Positions 1 through 11,132 of a stretch of 64,000 nt of DNA are shown here, one piece after another (position 1 is the first letter of the stretch; every line of letters begins with the position of its first letter). The DNA is from Puffinus mauretanicus. Taxonomy: Eukaryota; Chordata; Aves; Procellariiformes; Procellariidae. The notes beneath the pieces were generated by a model, which was given only the letters and a program-made list of their open reading frames with translations, did not search any database and had not been told where the DNA came from. The stretch lies in contig JAJKFH010000205.1 of the NCBI GenBank assembly GCA_023333565.1, positions 434,001 through 498,000 on the forward strand, given 5' to 3'. The position numbers and the translations under genes were made by a program.

Positions 1-2729
1 AGGGCCCAGTTCTGCAACTTTGCCTCAGTGCATGTAGTTTTTTTCTGAAGGCCTTTGCAGTATCTCTGTTTAGGGTCTGTTGATTTGGAAATCACCTTCT
101 TATCAACAACAAGATACAAGTAAAAAATTATAACAACTCTCTGCTTCTTCTGGGATGATTTATAGCACATTCCTCCTACCAGTTCATTCTTTTCCACACT
201 TTTTTTTCCTCCAGAAGAAATGAGCCAGAGGGCAAAGGTGCAATCTGGTTCATGGCTAAACCTTCCCAAAATGCAGAGTCTGTTAGAGACGCAGGGGTTA
301 AATCTGCTATAGGGATCTCTGGTTTATTTTTCCCTAGAGCGTGGGTAACATTTCCTCTTATTTTGTTCCCTCTCATGTTTTTATCCTGCAGTTTGAGGTA
401 AAACCATCCTGAACTCTCCCACGCCCTCCTGTCATCTTTGGCCCCTGCCATCTCAGCTCCCTTAAACCTTTTGTTACTCAGAAACCCACTTCCACCTTCC
501 CTAGTTTCTCTCACCTCTTCTGCACAAGTCTGTGACCTTCAGCCCCCCGGCTTTCATTCCTCACCAGAGTTTGGTTATGTCTGATGTTGAAATCTCCTCT
601 GTGCGGACGCTGCGAGTTCCCCTTTCCAGGTTGTCATGGTTCTTGTGTTGTTGCAAGAAAACAACCGATCATGTTCCTACCACAAATCACTGTGAGACCA
701 TTTAGGGCAACTCAGCCTCCTTATCTGAGATCAGATCAGGGCCAGAACTAAAAAACCTGTGCCACAAACTCTGGGGAGCCTGGATCCAATTCTGCATATT
801 ATGGCAAGATGAGGAAGCATCAGGCAGATGCGCATTTTTATTCCACCAATTATCTCCAGTACACACAATCTTAGTCATACTCCAGAACTTCTCAACGACC
901 TGTGACAAGTTATTCAGTCAAAGCCATTAATATGGCACAGGAAAACCCCAGGAGATAGTGAGAAGTCTCATTGATGCTCTAGGTCTCTTGAATAGCCATC
1001 AATTTTTAGGTTAAATGACCAAAACAGGCACTCCTTGGAAGTTGACAGCTGCCCAAGCTGTAAAAGAAGTCAAAGAATTGCAAACGGTACCTTCTCCTCT
1101 GACCTTGGAGAACATCTCATCTCGATTCCAAAAAAAGGAAACTGCTTGCTTAACCTTACATATATACATAAGAATGTTTGTGTGTCTGAAGTAAGACGCA
1201 CAAATAGAGAGATGCCGGGAATTTTTTTTTTAATATTCTTTATTGGATAGGAATTCCTCTCTTGAATTTGCAGAAATGGACTCTCAAGAGAAGCTGGGGT
1301 TGTAATGTCCTGAGCACCTGAATGCAAAAACCCATTCCTCCTCTAGCCTTTCTCCAAGGACAGCCTGTTTGCTTTTTTGTGAAGCTGACTTGTTTTCTGC
1401 TCCCTCTGCTCTGGGATCTCCAGGGCTGCTCATCTTCCCATGCAGCCGGTTCTTCTGTCCGTGTTCTCAGGAGCTCGTAGCACGCAGCTCCTCATTATCT
1501 TCTGCCAAACCAGTGATTTACTCGCAGTGGTGTTCCCATTGCAACATCCCATTGCAATCCCCCGTAGTAGTGTCTCCAAAGAACCGTACGATTATAATAC
1601 AAATGCTTAAAGGGTGGCTGTGAGTCTGAAGGCGCAGTGCTGGGTTGGGTTTGGCAGACTCGCAGGTAGCAAGCTTGGGTGGGTGCGGATTTCTGCCTGA
1701 ATAATTAATCCATCCCTAGAAGCGTTATTTGAGGCTTGGGTGTCAGAGCAGATTTTGTTGAATTTTAATATTTCCTGTAACTTACACATCTCATCATTGC
1801 CCAGTTATTGTTTCCTATGCTCTCTGGAACGATACCACCTTCCACTCGCTGGCAAGTTGCGGCTCTGTGAACATGTTAAATCTCTCATCCCATTCCAGAG
1901 TATTTTCAGCCCTCCAGCACAGTGTTTGTAATCTTGTCACCCCATGTGGTTTGATCTTCCAACACCCAGCAAGGGTGAATAAACTCGCCTTGTAACAGCT
2001 CCTCATTAAGGGAAAATGGCATATGACACACCCAATGAAACAAAGCAATGAGTAACAGTAACATTATAGACATATTTAAAATGTAGGTCTCAAATTCCAG
2101 TGATCATGGATCCTGCTAAACCATTTCCATCCCAGCAACCCATCCTGTACCTATAAGTTATCCAAGCAAGGTGGGAAGCGTGAGGAAAGGGGAGACACCG
2201 CGGCGGTAGACCTGAATAAATGAGGCAGCCCCAGAGGCAGCTTTACAGTTGCAACATTGTGCGATGAGTTAAGAAAGAAGGAAAATAAAGCAAGCAAAGT
2301 GCGTAGGAAGCACATTTCTTGTGGTAGTCAAGTGACACCCCAGTGTTCGGAAAAGCGCATGCAGACTACATGTAGCTTCATGTGCAATTACGAGGGACGT
2401 GGCCATTTACCGCAACTGTGAATGCAGTTGCAATTAGTGCAGTGAAAGTATGGGCCTGAAGTTTCCAAGTACAAAAATGCCACTGTTTAGGAAAAGAAAA
2501 AGGACATTAAAGTGCAGTGGTTCCTGTTTCTTGGCAGGAATGATAGAATTTTGTCACAGCACAAATTTGTGAATTCCCTTAAGATGTTATTGCTCATGCA
2601 CAAACACCCGTGAGGTGATCCCTGCTTCTTTGGCAAAGTGACCACTTTCTGTAGACTCTGCTCTGTAAAAATAAACTGAATGGAGTAGTTCTTCCCCTTT
2701 GGATTTTTCTCACTCAGGAAACACCTATG

Positions 2730-2778
2730 CCCAAATCCTTAGCTGGTGTAAATCTGCAAAACTCTGATTTCGGTAATG
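2730..2778. repeat. Ancient L3/CR1-like repeat fragment
   Basis: The phrase AGCTGGTGTAAATCTGCAAA followed by ACTC resembles the 3' part of very old CR1/L3-type LINEs that are common in turtles, crocodilians and birds, where the pattern is AGCTGGTGTAAAT followed by a few bases and a CTCCATTGA-type phrase. The piece is short and diverged, so the family is uncertain and orientation is not assigned. Confidence 0.4.
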
Positions 2779-3437
2779 CAATGCCAAGTTCCTCCATCAG
2801 AGAACGCTACCTGTTATTTTGGCTGAGCCTGTAAATCACCATTCTATGTTTTTGGACCAATTGTTAGGTAACTAATCTCCAATCTGCACATGCAGACAGT
2901 CTGAGCACTCCCATGCGAGGTTTTGCCTGAGCAAAACTGTAGCCAACACAAAGTGAGTGGGCAAGCATCTAGGTGTGTAATTCAAAGCATGCAAACGTGG
3001 AGGCTGAGTTTAGATTTCCCCCAAACGCAGCCCTTTAAATCTCTTTTTTTCCGCAATCTCCTCGCACACAAAAACCACACACGCAGTCCCTCAAAACCCA
3101 CACTCACAAAAACAGCTGTAAGAGAAGAAAAGACAATGAGGCACATTGTGGAGGAGCAGTCAGTCAAATCTCCTCCTGCGTTCCCCACCCAGAGCCAGCA
3201 CATGCTGGGAGTCAATCAGCTCTTAGGGGAACACAGGGAAAACATACACCCACAGAAACTACTCAAATAATCCCACTCCCTCAAATCCTATAGGATTTTG
3301 CTGGTTTCAGTGTGGGGCTTCCTCCCTGCCGACTTCTTCACTCCAAAACAGTATTTCAAACTAAAGTTTTAAGGGAAAAAGTAAATTTATTTTTCTGGGT
3401 AGTTTTTCATCCTCATTGTGTTCTCCCAGAGAGAGAA

Positions 3438-3482
3438 AAGTCATTTTTACAAGAAGAAACTGAGATTAAGCCTAAGACCGTA
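3438..3482 (-). repeat. Possible MIR-like SINE fragment
   Basis: TTTTTACAAGAAGAAACTGA followed by GATTAAGCC is similar to the reverse complement of the MIR core (pattern TTTTACAGATGAGGAAACTGA then GG..TTAAG). Only about 40 bases can be aligned by eye, so chance similarity is possible. Confidence 0.3.
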
Positions 3483-5602
3483 AAGAATGGAGCCTAAATG
3501 GAAGTTTATGTGCAGACACCTGCCAGTGCGGTCAGTGAAGGCTCTGCTGTACCCAGCCCTGAAGAGGAATAAGGAAGGTTCCTAGCCAGGGGCTTAAAAA
3601 TCTAAAACCGTAAGTTCTTCATTAGGAAAAAAATAGTTCAGGGTTTTTACTTTAATTGTTTGACTCATTCCTGAGAATAGCTGTGCAAACTACTTAGAAT
3701 AATCTGAATTCTCAACAGGCTTGTTAGAGCCCAGGGTGTCCAGCAAAGCCATCCCTGGCTGACTCCACCTGCAAGCGCTTCCGCTGACCTCAGCGAGCTG
3801 GCCAGCGCGGAGAGGCTCACCCGCATAGTCACTCGCAGTATTTTACTTACATGATGATGCAATGACGTAAAGAATCAGGAGCCATGGAACAAATACCTGT
3901 GAGATCAGGTGTGCCTGGTAAGCACTTTTGAGTACTCTGAAAATGCGATTGAATTGCTCATGGAAGCAGGACTCCTTGCTGACCTTGCTGATTCTTGGTA
4001 CCAGTCAGTATGTGATGAGTCAAGAGCAGCCTTTCTTCTGTTATTTCCATCTTCTTCCAAGCAGCCTGGGGTCATGACGTGTCCAGGGCTTAGAGCCTGT
4101 TTATGAATGAAGTGCTGGCACTGCGAGATCCTCGTCTTCTGTGACGGAAGCAAGAGCCAATGGAGGAAAAAGGCAACTTTCCCTCCACATCCACTATCTG
4201 GGGACACATCCCTCATTGTGGTGCCATTTCTGCCACCGGGAAGGACACAGGAGCCTTAGGCCATCTACATCCTGTGAGCACTTGTGGGCAGGCGAGGATT
4301 TGCTGAGACCATCGAGGAGGATGGGGTGTGATGAGGCCCCGGCATGCTGGTGATCCCAGCAAGCACAGCTGCCTTGAGAAGGAAACAGGCTGATGGCACC
4401 GTGCCCTGGTGCCACCTGAGGCTGCCTGTGCCACGGGCTCCCCAGAGCCCTACTCATCGCGGGACCTGGGGAAGCGAGAGCCATTCCTTGGTCCCCTGCA
4501 GCAAGCACGGCTCGGCTGGGGTATCTGGAAAACACAAACCTGTACACCGTTGCTCTGTGCCCAAATACATTGCACAGGCATTTAATTAGTTCTCTAATTC
4601 CTGAGGATTTATGAGTCTCCATCTTCACTAATTTGCCTCAATACAACATCAGAAGATGTTTGAACACATCCAGGAAGTATTAACCTGGGGGGACTAAGGG
4701 ACTAAGTGCTTCTAAAAATACTATGCCTGCCAGAGAGGGTTAAATTTAAATTCAAGTTGGTTTGGGGTTTTTTTTTGGGTTTTGTTTTTGCTAGAAGCAG
4801 TACCCTTGAAGAGTCCAGTAACCTGACTGCGTCCTCAGAAAATTACAGGTGTTTAAGCCGGCTGTGCTGAAAGGCAGACTGCGAGATAATTGGTGTTTTC
4901 TACCCCTCCAGGTTCTTCTGTTGCCGCTGCGACTCCTCCTTACCTCATCCGTGGGGTCTGATGGCGGATGCTCTGCTTTGCAGGAGTGGGTCACCCCGAG
5001 CCTGTTGGGCAGGCTCAGTTGCTGAGCCAAGGCTGGTGATTATGTGCCGGGATGGTTTGCTGGGGCTGATTGTGCAGCTGCAGCGCAGGACCGATCCTTT
5101 CCATGTACTCGCTTGCCATCACCGCAAATCTGATTCTGACCTGTCCTGAAGTGTGGTGGGTTCTTATCTCTCTTGCCTTAGTGGCTTCTGATTTACTACG
5201 ATTTAACTCCCAGCTAGTCTGCTATTGCTGGGCAAACCCACTGCAAATGCAATCGATAAAACAGAAATGCTCCTTGTAATTTGTAGTCTAGCCTGCCAAA
5301 ATAAAAAGGGTGAAAAGACTGTGCCTCTCTTCTGAGATAGGTTACCCCCAAGCATTTTTCTCTTTTACTCTCCTTTCTGCCTGCCAGCCAGACAACATCT
5401 TTTGCCAGTGCTCCCCCTCCCTTTTAAAAGATCTAGAGGCACAATACATCTGTTAGGAGAGACCTTATCTGTTGTACTCTTTCTCCCCATTTTCTCCCTT
5501 CCTACATTTTTTTCAATGTACTCTTAAACATGGAATTCTATCTTTAAAACATTGTCCTAATGTCAAGCTAGAGCAAGGATGTCAATCACAGCCAGTCAGG
5601 TT

Positions 5603-5636
5603 GGTAAAGACTCCCACTGACTTCAGTGAGCCCTGG
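5603..5636. repeat. Ancient L3/CR1-like repeat scrap
   Basis: ACTCCCACTGACTTCAGTGA is the self-complementary 'CTCCCATTGACTTCAATGGGAG' type of phrase found in the 3' region of ancient amniote CR1/L3 copies. The scrap is about 30 bases long, and the flanks do not extend the match by eye. Confidence 0.35.
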
Positions 5637-6122
5637 TCAGCCAGGACATCTTCTTGTCTTGCACTGCCATGGCAAGAAGCGGTTTGAGTGGAAGGGAGAC
5701 TGGGGAAGGTTACAGGGAAAGGGAGATGGCTGTAGGTAGGCTTGAGGGAAAGGAAGCTCACTTCTGGGACACCTCAAACAGCTGCTTAGCAAAAGTATTA
5801 ATAACTTGCAAAAAAGGGATGGGCGAAGCAAAACAAGAGGACCTGCCTGAATTCCCAGTCGGGTTTTGCACACACCAGTGATGATGATTCACCGTCTGGT
5901 TTTCACTTTGTTCCTTTCCTTTGGCACTCGGCAGTTTCCTAACTCTAGTAAAGCTCTGCCTGTCCTTTCACTTGTCCTGACCGTTTTGCTTTTTTTCTCT
6001 GGTTACTTTATTAGCAATGACCCAAACTCCAGAAAATTTGGCCCTTACTTTTCTTCTGTTTACTTAATTTCATTTCATTGACTTATGATAGAAATTATTT
6101 AAGTGCAAATGGGAAAAGAAAG

Positions 6123-6157
6123 AATTATAATTATAAATATAATTATTATTATTATTT
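6123..6157. repeat. A+T-rich simple repeat (AAT/ATT)
   Basis: Interrupted ATTATA and ATT units make up a short microsatellite-like tract, with five consecutive ATT-type units at its right end. It is a simple low-complexity repeat with no other feature attached. Confidence 0.8.
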
Positions 6158-7000
6158 TGTCAGATCTCACCTGACTATTAATAAGGCATTAACATTGGAA
6201 AGTTGATAAAAAATGTCCTCTTGGAAAGAGATACGTAGTAAAATGAAACCAGCCTCCTTTATTCCTTTCCCATTTTTGCAGGTATCTTCCCAAATTAAAA
6301 CTGTCACCAAATATGTCTACTAAGCTGTGGCAGGACTTACAGCGATGCTGCTTCCTGAGCAAACCATTCCTGCTGAACCCTCATCTCTCTTGCCCCCGCA
6401 GGAGCGTGACACTGGTGTGACGTGTGGCTCCCCGCATCTGAGCGGTGAAAGCTGCTTTGGCACTGGACCGGGGCTTTGATGGGCTCAGGATCTGGCCCTT
6501 TTTACTGGTGATGACAAAAATGTGGGTCTGGTAGCTCTGACACGGAAAGGAAGATACAGGGTAAGACCTGCACGCATTTCTTATGCTGTTTTTTACCCTT
6601 TATGACTCTAAACCAAGCTGCAAGGCAGGCAGGAGAGAGGGCAGGGCGGCTGCCTGCATCTGCCGATGCCGCCAGCAAAGGCCGACGGAGCAGGTTGTCC
6701 CTGGAGAAATCACTTCTGGACTGTCAAAGACCTGCAGCAAGCTTCCTGATAAGTGTCATTTTTCCTGTAATGATTTTGCTTTAGTCAGAAACAAAACAGT
6801 GCCTTGTGTTTTGCCACGAAGAGGGAGGTGTTCCTCTTGTCTCACTCACTGCAAATTTCTTTTTTTTTTCATTTAGAACAGCAACACTTTCTTTACAAAA
6901 AGCTACATACTTTTCACTGAAGTTCACTAATTCGATCCCTAAACTTTCAAACTGAATATTTGAACCAGCTCTTTAATAAACAAAGTGCTGGATGTTCCAA

Positions 7001-8150
7001 CCCGCAGCAGGAGGCTTCCCATGCGCATCCAAACAGCACCGCAGCTTCCACCACGGGAGAAGTGCCGGCGGCAGGTCCCGTCAGCCTCTTTCGCTCTGTT
7101 CGGGTCCAGGTAATCTTTTTGGTCTGTTCCTCCAGCGCATTTCAGAGGTGGTGCCGGCTCCTCGGGAGGGCAGCCGCTGCGAGGGTTTGCTGCTGTCTCC
7201 CCTCGACACCCAGACAACAGCCCTGACTCACAGACGGCCTCAAAGGGATGGTTTTAATAAGACTTTCTGTTTCAAGGGGGAATAGAACCATATTTTCTTC
7301 TCATCGCAGCCTCTGTTTTCTTCAGCTCTCGACAGGCAATGGCTTGGCATATTTATTGCTCTCTGTAATTTCTTTCAGGATCCCTTTATTTTTATTTTAT
7401 GCATGGCCTAATGCAAGGGCCTCCCAATTTCAGAGGAGGAAAATTAATTTGTTTCCTCTTGATAGCAAAGTGTTTGCTTTTGCCATCAAGTTGAGCTCTA
7501 GATGGTATTCACCCTGGGCAGTGGCCTGGGCCTGCAGTCCTGCAGGGCTGTCGTTGGGAATAAGCCTCGGTGAATAATTTATTTTTCAGTTTGGCTGCTA
7601 GGAGTCAAGGGGAAATTCAGTTTAATTCAAACTAAATCTCCCTCCTTCCCTGCACACATGTATATCTTTTTGCTGCACTTAACCAGGCTGCACAATGAGT
7701 AGTTTTGCTGCTATAAGCCATATGCATATGTTTTTGCTTGTATGTTTTTGTATTTCTGTACTCAGTGCTGAGCTTGAAGATGTCAGCTACTCCTAGCCAG
7801 TGCAGGGGCCACAACGGAGAAAAAATGCTCTCTGCATCCTGCCAAGATGCCAAACAAATGTAAGGTCACAAAAAGACTGCTTCAGTCGCCGTTTCCTCAG
7901 CCGCTTGCTGCTGCAGCAGGGCACGGCCGGACCTGAGGACGCGGTCGGTGGCCAGGGGCAGCTGCCGGGAGGTGGACGGTCCCTGCGTGGCAGAGGGCAG
8001 CGCCCACATGAAGGGGACAGGAAAGTTCTTCGAGTTCTGTGCAAAGAGGAATCGGGAGTCTGAGAGACCACCAAAGTGTTTCACTTCCTTTGAAGATGGA
8101 AACTGTGAAGCAATTACTGGCAACTGGTAACCTGTTTTACCATCGTGAAC
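7001..8150. other. G+C-rich, CpG-bearing patches without a gene
   Basis: Two patches, about 7020-7215 and 7885-8060, are richer in G+C and CpG than the surrounding sequence. Overlapping open frames of 60-114 codons occur here on both strands, as expected by chance where A+T-rich stop codons are scarce. I see no domain, start context or splice structure that would support any of them. The A+T-rich stretch between the patches (about 7230-7780) looks like ordinary unique sequence. Confidence 0.55.
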
Positions 8151-9499
8151 TGAACTTGGGATTTGACCTCGTTTTGAGAGGTGAGGAAGGATCTGTCTAA
8201 CTTTGTACATATTCTTCTGCTTAATGCTAGAGCTCTAGTATTCGACAAGTAAATATATTGCAAAAGGAACTTTGTTGCCATCACTAACGTGGCCTGACAA
8301 AGTTCCTGGAGCACTCCATGGGCTGCTGCTGTTTAAGGAGATGCTGCTGAAATTTTTAGCCTGACATCCTCCATGACCAGTTTATTCCTCTGCAGTGTTG
8401 TGTAGTGGTTAGTTTTCAGCTCACACATGCTACCCTCTCCCCTTAAAGGATTCTTGTGCCTCCTTGCAGCCCAAGTTTTGCTAAGCTAGGCAGGAGCCGA
8501 GCCCTCTAGGTACGTCTATGCAGAGGAGGCTCCCAGGTCTTCCCGGGCTCCGTGCTGTGCCACTCCTCACGGCAGAAACGCGGGCTCTATTGCACGGGTC
8601 TCATTCGTGCTCTATGCAATGGCATTTATCCTTCCTGAGCCACAGGCAGTGTGGTTCAGGGCCAATCTTTTGAAAGGATAGTAGTTATTTGCTGGAGAGT
8701 AATTCCTGAAAGAGGAACTGCCTCTTGCACCCCAGTTCCTTTTGCTCTTAATTGGGCCACGTCTCAGAATGACCCAAGGTAAGAGGATGGAAAATCATGT
8801 GCATCTCGCTTCTCGGTGCTCGTCTGCTTCCACAACTGTGCCACATACGTCGGCAGTGCCTGTGGAAGTTCAGCACCGTTAAACCCTCCTGTCCTCCAGG
8901 GCAGCAGAAAGTTTGCAGGAGTCTGCCCAGTTCAGCCTCTCCAGAAGCCAATGGGACCTTTCCAGGAGAAAAATGCAGCTTTAGTCGTGTACTTTGGAGG
9001 TAGAAGATACCCAGAATGAGGTTTTCAGTTTTCCCTTTCTAGCAAATTTTCATTCAAAGACACTGTCAGTCCAAACTCTTCTGTTTCAGGCACTGGACTA
9101 GAAAACAAAGTTAAACTGAACTAAAGCTTCCCCAGCCAGGGTGAGCCGAGCACTGAACTTCTCTCTGGGGAAATAGGACTACATGTGTCACTAAATCAGT
9201 AGGACATTATTTTGAAATGCAACCTACCAAAGCAGGCTTGCTAAGGAATAATATGGTGTTTTCAAAACAGAGGGTCTGATTTCTTGTTACTTTGTAAAGT
9301 TATTTACAGCTAAACTGCCTCGTCTAGGTTATACAGGGTCACTGAGTGTCTGAATACCAGACAGGTGAGATACACATGTATTATCTCCAATTCTTTTTAC
9401 CATGTCTTCCATATAAGGTATATTTTCACTTCAAAACTTAACCTCTCCTTGCATCAGGTTGGGGGAATTCACCATGTTGTGAGTCAAAGCTCAGTTGAG
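8151..9499. other. Non-coding unique sequence
   Basis: Nothing recognisable as a gene. The only annotated object is a possible SINE head at 8392-8430. Short open frames (up to 68 codons) show no family resemblance. Confidence 0.65.
8392..8430 (+). repeat. Possible tRNA-like head of a MIR-type SINE
   Basis: TGTGTAGTGGTTAGTTTTCA resembles the 5' tRNA-derived start of MIR-family SINEs (pattern GTAGTGGTTAAGAGCA). The downstream sequence does not continue as MIR by eye, so this may be a broken copy or coincidence. Confidence 0.25.
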
Positions 9500-9662
9500 C
9501 ACCGGAAGAGATCACCCAGGGAGGGTGTGGATTTGTATCCCCAGACGCTTTTGAGAACAGGTTAGACAAACAAGGAGCACCATAAGTAGATCTGATCCTG
9601 CCTTAGGGAACTGAGGTGAACTACATGACCTCTCCAGGTCCCTTCCAGACTATTTTCCACCG
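9495..9662 (+). mobile_element. Old CR1 LINE, 3' fragment
   Basis: The block follows the 3' region of avian/amniote CR1 in order. ATCACCCAGGGAGGGTGTGG corresponds to the 'cccagagaggttgtgga' segment. Next come a GAGAACAGGTTAGACAAACA segment, then 'TGATCCTGCCTTAGGGAACTG', and finally ACATGACCTCTCCAGGTCCC followed by TTCCAGACTATTTTCC, which matches the 'gatgacctctngaggtcccttccaacc' end. Sense is on the plus strand. Divergence is high, and the terminal ATTCTATGA repeats are lost or unrecognisable, pointing to an old insertion. As with most CR1 copies it is 5'-truncated and non-functional. Confidence 0.85.
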
Positions 9663-9992
9663 CTCCAAGACCAGAGTTGCAGCAGGAAAAGGAATTTGGC
9701 TCTTTAAGCCTTTAGTTACTATGTGAGTTCTGAATTTAACACATGCCATCGTGTACTCAGCAAAGCACTTGAGCACTGAGGATGGTGCCTTGAAGGAAGC
9801 TGTTCTCTGGAATACAGAAATGCCAGCTTGCAGCTTCAGCAAAGGTGTCCAACTGAGGACACAGCAGCATCACCAAAGCTCAGAAGCAGCCACCAAAGAG
9901 GTTGGACAATACCCACATCTGCTAACAACAGGCTGAAGGGGACCCTGTTGTAACTGTGTGGTTACAGCCTAGGACTTGTCCCAGAAAGAAGC

Positions 9993-10009
9993 TTTTTTTT
10001 TTTTTTTTT
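9993..10009. repeat. Poly-T tract (17 T)
   Basis: Uninterrupted run of 17 T. No adjacent retroposed sequence is recognisable on the side where one would lie if this were an inverted poly-A tail. Confidence 0.9.
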
Positions 10010-11120
10010 ACGAACACAGTAAGATTTGTTTCCCTCCTGTTAGCAACTGAAACATATATATCAGCATTAACCCTCAGGCTAACATTAAGCTCATTGACTC
10101 ACAGGCTTTTCAAATCAGGAGGGACTATTACACTCACCTTGCCTGCCCTCTTGCAGAGGCTTGAGAACCTCACCCAGGTATGTCTACATAAAGTCATTAA
10201 CTCCTGTTTGATCAAGTGCAAAGCCCTCACCCGACCTGGGGAGAGGAAAGGCAAGAGGGCAATGCAGCCACATGGCTGGTCCCACGTTGTATGACCAAGG
10301 GTGTGCATATTGCACAAGCTGTCTCAAGGGGACTCATATACCATTACTTCTCCCAGTGAATCTGCACCTGACTGTCCCATAACTTCCAGAGAGTGACAAA
10401 GCGAGAGAGAAACCACCCTCTCCCCTGGCTCTAATAGCCAAAGCTTCTTTTGTAAACCTGCATCTGACTTGTAGTTTGACTTTTTCCAGTTTTAGCCAAA
10501 AAGCTACTTGAGCAAAAAGCTGCCTTTTTTTTATCCTCAGTAATACTGCTTAGCTTTTATCCACTACTCTTTATCAGCAGAGCTGAACATGATCTACCAA
10601 GAGGGTCAGTATTTCCTCCCTGCCTCCTTGGCAAAACTGGGACACAAAATAATTTAGCATAAGTTGTATTATTATGGGTTCATATTTCTAAAAAATAAAG
10701 GACCACAAAAAGAGCTTTCCCTGTTCTCTTGATTGCGCACACACTGGCAATAACGACATACGCAAAGTTATGTTCCTAAAAAAATATGATTTCTTGTCAT
10801 CAATAACACTGTAAAAGTGGCTCTTTGGAAGATAATGCTCCATAAATCGGAACCATTCACTCCTGCATCTGCATTTTTTTTTTCTTTGAAAAGTTTTGTG
10901 ATAGTGGAGAAATAAAGCCTACAAACTGAAATTAATCTAGTCTCCAGCTAGTCCTCAATAAATGTGGTTAAATCAATAGGAAGCAATACAATCAAAAAGT
11001 AGAAAGAAGTAATGACACCCCACAACAGAGGCATGAGAGAGGCAACTGCAGGCCCTATGGAGCTGTAATGCTGGGTAGTGGATTAGTCAGAAGGAGGCAC
11101 AAGCTGTTAAAGAGAGCACA

Positions 11121-11132
11121 CCCCCCCCCCCC
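11121..11132. repeat. Poly-C tract (12 C)
   Basis: Uninterrupted run of 12 C, preceded by an AGAGAGCACA stretch. Long C/G runs are less common than A/T runs in vertebrate DNA and are often length-variable. Confidence 0.9.

Larger units (their letters stand above)
1..7000. other. Non-coding unique sequence, left end
   Basis: No gene is supported here. Open frames reach only about 115 codons, occur on both strands with no preference, and match no family I recognise. The stretch is mixed-composition vertebrate DNA with short homopolymers, a 12-bp palindrome (CACAAATTTGTG, 2560-2571), an AAT-rich simple repeat at 6123-6157, and a few short pieces that resemble ancient amniote repeats (listed separately). 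I see no CpG island, no recognisable splice-site-bounded exon and no structured RNA. Confidence 0.7.
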